A DNA stretch of 64,000 bases from JAJFFW01 sp963922595 (GTDB lineage Bacteria; Pseudomonadota; Alphaproteobacteria; Caulobacterales; Parvularculaceae). Shown piece after piece: positions 60,355-64,000 of the stretch (within the stretch, counting starts at the first letter, position 1; each line of letters starts with the position of its first letter). The notes under the pieces were generated by a model. That model worked only from the letters and a program-made list of their open reading frames with translations, was not told the DNA's origin and searched no databases. The position numbers and the translations under genes are program-made. Location of the stretch: contig CAWUIM010000008.1 of NCBI GenBank assembly GCA_963922595.1, positions 1 through 64,000 of the forward strand, written 5' to 3'.

Positions 60355-61164
60355 TTAGAACTCGCTCCACAAGCCGAAGAAATAGGTGGTCCCCGTGGCG
60401 AGGTTGCGTCCGGCATATTCGTGAATGACGCCGCCTTGCAGGGCCCATCGCCGCCCGCCGCGCCACACGAGCGACGGCGCGATCTTATAGGCGTCAAAGT
60501 CGGTGCCGCCGCCGGTTTCATTCCGCACGGAAATTGTATTGAACGATTGCAGGAGAAGGAGGAATTTCTTCGCCGGTTGATAGCCCGCAGTGATGTCGAT
60601 ACGGCCCTGATCGGCGGCGTCGCCAAACCTTTTGCGAAAGCCCGCCTCGGCGCCCACATAGAATTCGCGTGGGCGCTCGGTGAAACGCCGCCCGAAGAGA
60701 ATGCGTATTTCCGCCGCGGGGCCGTCATTGGCGACGCCGGGCCGCAGCCCCGCCTCCACATTATTGGGGATCGCGCCCGTGATGCTGACCGACGCGATAT
60801 TCTTGCCCCGCGACCAGACCTGGCGCTGCAGGAAAAGCTCCGCCTCGGAAACGCCGCTAACTGAGACCGAACCAAATTCGTTTTTGAGCGTGCTCGTCCC
60901 GTAGACGATTTTGCCGCCGAGGATCGTTCGTCCCGTCAGTCCGTATTCGAAATAGGTGTCGGTCTCGATCCGCTCGAAGCGGTCCGTCGCCATATTCGGC
61001 GTCGAGGCGAAGAAGTCTCCTTGCGTTGTGAAGAAATTTGCGCGCGAGGAAACAAATATTTGACCGGCTTCGCGCGGCCAGGGCGCGGCGTGGCTGTCAG
61101 CGCACGCAATAAAAAAACTCAGCGCCGCGAGTGGCGCAGCCGCAAACCGCCCCGACAAAATCAA
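60355..61164 (-). CDS. Outer-membrane beta-barrel-like protein
   Basis: About 269 residues. TTG 61164 gives a good Sec signal (ILSGRFAAAPLAALSFFIACADSHA) and follows a GGGGGGA stretch; TTG 61194 is an alternative. The mature part is rich in alternating beta strands (FFTTQGDFFAS, TYFEYGLTGRTILGGKIVYG, FYVGAEAGFRKRFG) and ends in Phe (FFGLWSEF), the usual outer-membrane signature. It is coupled to the GT2 glycosyltransferase and could export or anchor its product (inference). Confidence 0.7.
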   Translation of the reverse strand: MILSGRFAAAPLAALSFFIACADSHAAPWPREAGQIFVSSRANFFTTQGDFFASTPNMATDRFERIETDTYFEYGLTGRTILGGKIVYGTSTLKNEFGSVSVSGVSEAELFLQRQVWSRGKNIASVSITGAIPNNVEAGLRPGVANDGPAAEIRILFGRRFTERPREFYVGAEAGFRKRFGDAADQGRIDITAGYQPAKKFLLLLQSFNTISVRNETGGGTDFDAYKIAPSLVWRGGRRWALQGGVIHEYAGRNLATGTTYFFGLWSEF

Positions 61165-61283
61165 AAGAGTTCCCCCCACGCACGCCGCGATCAACCTGAA
61201 GTAGTGGTGCGATGCTATCGGGGAATATGTATTGTTCTACTCACTATAGGTTGTGAGCAGTATGCGGCTCCACCAATATGAGA

Positions 61284-63086
61284 TTAGCTGTCCATTTTAA
61301 GGGCGTTAATAAAGGCTTCCTGCGGAATTTCGACGCGACCGAACTGGCGCATCTTTTTCTTACCCTCTTTTTGTTTTTCCAGAAGCTTGCGTTTGCGTGT
61401 GGCGTCGCCGCCATAGCATTTCGCGGTCACGTCCTTACGCATCGCCGCGATGGTTTCGCGCGCGATAATCCGCCCGCCGATCGCCGCCTGGACAGGGATC
61501 TTGAACAGATGGCGCGGGATCAACTCTTTGAGCTTCTCGCACATGGCGCGCCCGCGCATTTGCGCCTTGTCGCGGTGAACGATGATCGACAGGGCGTCCA
61601 CTGGTTCTTCATTCACAAGAATCTGCATTTTCACGAGATCGCCGGCGCGGTGTTCCAGCATTTGGTAATCAAAGCTCGCATAGCCTTTCGAAATCGATTT
61701 CAGCCTGTCGTAAAAATCGAAAACGACTTCATTGAGCGGCAATTCGTAGACTACCATCGCGCGCGATCCGGCATAGGTAAGGTCAACCTGGATGCCGCGG
61801 CGCTCCTCGCACAACTTAAGAATGCCGCCGAGATACTCGTCAGGCGACATGATCGTCGCTTTGATCCAGGGCTCTTCAAGGTGGTCGATTTTCACAGGAT
61901 CGGGCATGTCGGCCGGATTGTGCAATTCCTGCATCTGACCGTCTGTAAGATGAAGTTCGTAAACGACGCTTGGCGCGGTCGTAATGAGATCAATGTTAAA
62001 CTCGCGCTCCAACCGCTCACGGATGATTTCCAGGTGGAGAAGGCCGAGAAACCCGCAGCGAAACCCGAAACCGAGCGCTGCCGAGGTTTCCATTTCAAAT
62101 TCGAAGCTCGCGTCATTCAGGCGCAGCTTGCCCATCGCCTCGCGCAAATCTTCGAAGTCGTTCGCGTCCACCGGAAAGATGCCGCAAAAGACAACCGGCA
62201 CGGAGGGTTTGAACCCGCTCAGCATTTCGTTTGTCGGACGGCGCTCGTCCGTGATGGTGTCGCCGACGCGCGTGTCGGCGACTTCCTTGATGGAGGCGGT
62301 GAGATAACCGATTTCACCGGGGCCGAGCTCGCCCACGGGCGTCTTCTTCGGCGTCGAGACGCCGACCTGGTCGACCGTATAGGCGGCGTCCGCGCCCATC
62401 ATCCGCACGCGCATACCCTTTTTGAGAACGCCGTCGATGATGCGCACCAGGACGACAACGCCGAGATAGGGGTCGTACCAACTGTCGACAAGCAACGCCT
62501 TCAGCGGCGCGTCGGGATTTCCTTCCGGCGCCGGCAATTTTTCGACGATGGCCTCAAGAACATCTTTCACCCCAAGGCCGGTCTTCGCGGAAATCTCAAG
62601 AGCGTCGGACGCGTCGAGGCCGATCACGTCCTCAATCTGGGCTTTGACGCGCTCGGGTTCCGCCGCGGGCAGGTCGATCTTGTTCAGTACCGGCACAATT
62701 TCGAGATCAACGTCGATCGCCTGATAAACATTCGCGAGGGTCTGCGCTTCAACGCCCTGGCTTGCGTCCACCACGAGGAGCGCCCCTTCGCAGGCCGAAA
62801 GCGACCGCGACACCTCGTAGGTGAAGTCCACGTGGCCCGGCGTGTCGATCAAATTCAGCGTATACGTCTCGCCGTCATTCGCCTTGTAATCGAGCCGCAC
62901 GGTCTGCGCTTTGATCGTAATCCCGCGCTCGCGCTCAAGCTCCATATTGTCAAGGACCTGTTCCTTCATTTCGCGATCCGACAGCCCGCCGGTCTCCTGA
63001 ATGAGCCGGTCGGCGAGGGTCGACTTGCCGTGGTCGATATGCGCGACAATCGAGAAATTTCGGATGTTTTTCAGCGGTATTGACAT
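61284..63086 (-). CDS. lepA: Elongation factor 4 (LepA)
   Basis: A 600-residue translational GTPase. G1 is IVAHIDHGKSTLADRL, G3 IDTPGHVDFTYEVSRSL and G4 VPVLNKIDLPAAEP. The LepA-specific C terminus contains TAKCYGGDATRKRKLLEKQKEGKKKMRQ. It acts on ribosomes under stress. Its long antisense open frame is a shadow of codon bias. Confidence 0.97.
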   Translation of the reverse strand: MSIPLKNIRNFSIVAHIDHGKSTLADRLIQETGGLSDREMKEQVLDNMELERERGITIKAQTVRLDYKANDGETYTLNLIDTPGHVDFTYEVSRSLSACEGALLVVDASQGVEAQTLANVYQAIDVDLEIVPVLNKIDLPAAEPERVKAQIEDVIGLDASDALEISAKTGLGVKDVLEAIVEKLPAPEGNPDAPLKALLVDSWYDPYLGVVVLVRIIDGVLKKGMRVRMMGADAAYTVDQVGVSTPKKTPVGELGPGEIGYLTASIKEVADTRVGDTITDERRPTNEMLSGFKPSVPVVFCGIFPVDANDFEDLREAMGKLRLNDASFEFEMETSAALGFGFRCGFLGLLHLEIIRERLEREFNIDLITTAPSVVYELHLTDGQMQELHNPADMPDPVKIDHLEEPWIKATIMSPDEYLGGILKLCEERRGIQVDLTYAGSRAMVVYELPLNEVVFDFYDRLKSISKGYASFDYQMLEHRAGDLVKMQILVNEEPVDALSIIVHRDKAQMRGRAMCEKLKELIPRHLFKIPVQAAIGGRIIARETIAAMRKDVTAKCYGGDATRKRKLLEKQKEGKKKMRQFGRVEIPQEAFINALKMDS

Positions 63087-63158
63087 AAGCGTCGCATATA
63101 AAGCGCGCGGGCGGTCGGGACAATGACCAGATTACCGCAGCATGGCCGGGGCGCGGCG

Positions 63159-63998
63159 TCACTCAAGCCAGTCGCAATCATTGTCCGTGCATTGGTCGGC
63201 GCACAAAAGCCGTTCTTTAACGCTCCAATCGGGGCATCCGCCCTCGCGGCCGCCGCCGCGATAGGCCGCCTGCGCGCAGATATAATAGCGTTCATTTTTC
63301 TCCCGGCACGCCGGATAGAGCACCGCGTTCACATGGCCCGGCCAGAGGACCCGCGCGTGCTGCGACACCGATTGCGAGCCGTTCATGATCGAAGAACTGG
63401 GACCGGTGATCCGGCAGTCATAGGTGTCATTTTTGTGGCGCGCTACGACCGGTTTGTATTCATCGACAAGCCCAAGAAGATGCATCAATTCATGCATGAC
63501 GACCGGGCAGGTAATATTCGACGACCACAAGAGCGAGCTGTCGCGCAGATTGCGCGCGCCGATTTTTATCGGAACACGCGGCGTCGATTTCATCAGCGCG
63601 CGTTCATCATCGTTGAGAATACGCAGTTCGAGGCGACGGCCGGACCGATCGCGAAGGCGGCCGCCAAATTGGCGGATACATTGCGCCGCATGATCACGGT
63701 ATTTTTTATCAAGGAATGCGTCGGCGACGCCGCCGTCATAGTTCCGATGGGCGCTGAATTTGAGGTTGAGCAATACCTCGTATCGCTGTTGAGCTTTGCG
63801 ATGCACCTTATACCCGGCAGGCACACGCGTGGGGCTCTTGCGCCAATTGAGGTCCACCGTGCGGCCATCGCCCACAAGGAGATCACCGCAATTGTCTTCC
63901 ACCTCTCGGAACAAACGGCTTTCAGTGCGCGGCTGTTCTGCACTGTCGGCGGGCGTCGCCGCGTCGGTTGCGGTCTCGTCGCCAGCGTCAAGCCGGCC
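63159..63998 (-). CDS. Zinc metalloprotease-like protein with Cys-rich tail (5' part beyond the window)
   Basis: An open frame of 279 residues running off the right edge. HELMHLLGLVDE is the extended zinc motif HExxHxxGxxDE of metzincin-type or related peptidases. The upstream SNITCPVVMHE and downstream SIMNGSQSVSQHARVLWPGH (a Met-turn-like IMN) fit this. About eight cysteines lie in the last 90 residues (YDCRI, YPACREK, YICAQ, GGCPDW, LLCADQC, NDCDW), suggesting disulfides and an exported protein. The N terminus, and therefore any signal peptide, is outside the window. Confidence 0.72.
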   Translation of the reverse strand, partial: GRLDAGDETATDAATPADSAEQPRTESRLFREVEDNCGDLLVGDGRTVDLNWRKSPTRVPAGYKVHRKAQQRYEVLLNLKFSAHRNYDGGVADAFLDKKYRDHAAQCIRQFGGRLRDRSGRRLELRILNDDERALMKSTPRVPIKIGARNLRDSSLLWSSNITCPVVMHELMHLLGLVDEYKPVVARHKNDTYDCRITGPSSSIMNGSQSVSQHARVLWPGHVNAVLYPACREKNERYYICAQAAYRGGGREGGCPDWSVKERLLCADQCTDNDCDWLE

Positions 63999-64000
63999 TT

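Noticed and set aside
61236..61250. ACTCACTATAGG, resembling the end of a phage T7 promoter
   Set aside because: Only the 3' part matches, the upstream half does not, and nothing phage-like lies near; chance similarity.
61278..63083. A 601-codon open frame on the plus strand opposite lepA
   Set aside because: It mirrors lepA exactly and arises from the GC-rich codon pattern; lepA carries all GTPase motifs.

Overview
The window is a stretch of alphaproteobacterial chromosome whose centre is an essentially complete photosynthesis gene cluster (about 8.0-51.4 kb) of the aerobic anoxygenic (or purple non-sulfur) type. The evidence is a type-II reaction centre (pufL, pufM, puhA), an LH1 antenna (pufB, pufA), the full set of dark-operative and chlorophyllide-reductase bacteriochlorophyll genes, the spirilloxanthin/spheroidene-branch carotenoid genes crtC, crtD, crtE and crtF, and the PpaA/PpsR regulator pair. 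The only Mg-protoporphyrin ester cyclase seen is the oxygen-dependent AcsF, so pigment synthesis here depends on oxygen. Gene order (bchFNBHLM-lhaA-puhABC-orf-acsF-puhE-hemA, crtF-bchCXYZ-pufQBALM, ppaA-ppsR-bchG-pucC-bchP) is classical for Alphaproteobacteria. Genus cannot be fixed by reading; an order near Rhodobacterales, Caulobacterales or Parvularculales is plausible.

Layout. (1) 1-7.7 kb: an accessory catabolic block. It holds the tail of a LacI-type regulator, three NTF2/SnoaL-like genes (probably five such domains), an alpha/beta hydrolase, a MetE-like zinc enzyme, an HpaI-type aldolase, a COG3618-type amidohydrolase and a bicupin. Three similar CG-centred palindromes lie at its promoters. 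(2) 8.0-14.3 kb: a lipoprotein cytochrome c, a terminator, then bchI-bchD-bchO, a DUF3422 membrane protein and a one-helix protein. (3) 14.3-26.6 kb: crtC-crtD leftward, and crtE-crtF-bchCXYZ-pufQBALM rightward with puf hairpins and a terminator. (4) 26.7-43.2 kb: bciA rightward, then the long leftward operon bchF-N-B-H-L-M-lhaA-puhA-B-C-orf-acsF-puhE-hemA. (5) 43.2-51.4 kb: ppaA, ppsR, bchG, pucC-like, bchP, tspO, a small membrane protein and hemC, all rightward. (6) 51.5-64 kb: ordinary chromosome with eda, a phosphotransferase-like gene, an alpha/beta hydrolase, purD, a Pro/Glu-rich membrane protein, tdk, dapF, a GT2 glycosyltransferase with an outer-membrane protein, lepA, and the end of a zinc metalloprotease.

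How it works together. HemA and HemC feed tetrapyrrole; BchI/D/H insert Mg, BchM and AcsF build ring E, BciA reduces the 8-vinyl group, BchL/N/B and BchX/Y/Z reduce the rings, BchF and BchC finish the side chain, and BchG and BchP attach and reduce the tail. LhaA, the PucC paralogue, PuhB, PuhC and PuhE assemble the LH1-RC complex. Tandem TGT-N12-ACA sites, 26 bp apart, overlie the predicted promoters of crtE, bchC and bchG, with overlapping sites at bchF; this is what PpsR/CrtJ repression predicts. Absent from the window are pufC, pucBA, crtB, crtI, crtA and bchE. The lipoprotein cytochrome next to bchI is a good candidate for the missing electron donor to the reaction centre. No tRNA, rRNA, CRISPR array or insertion sequence was recognised.
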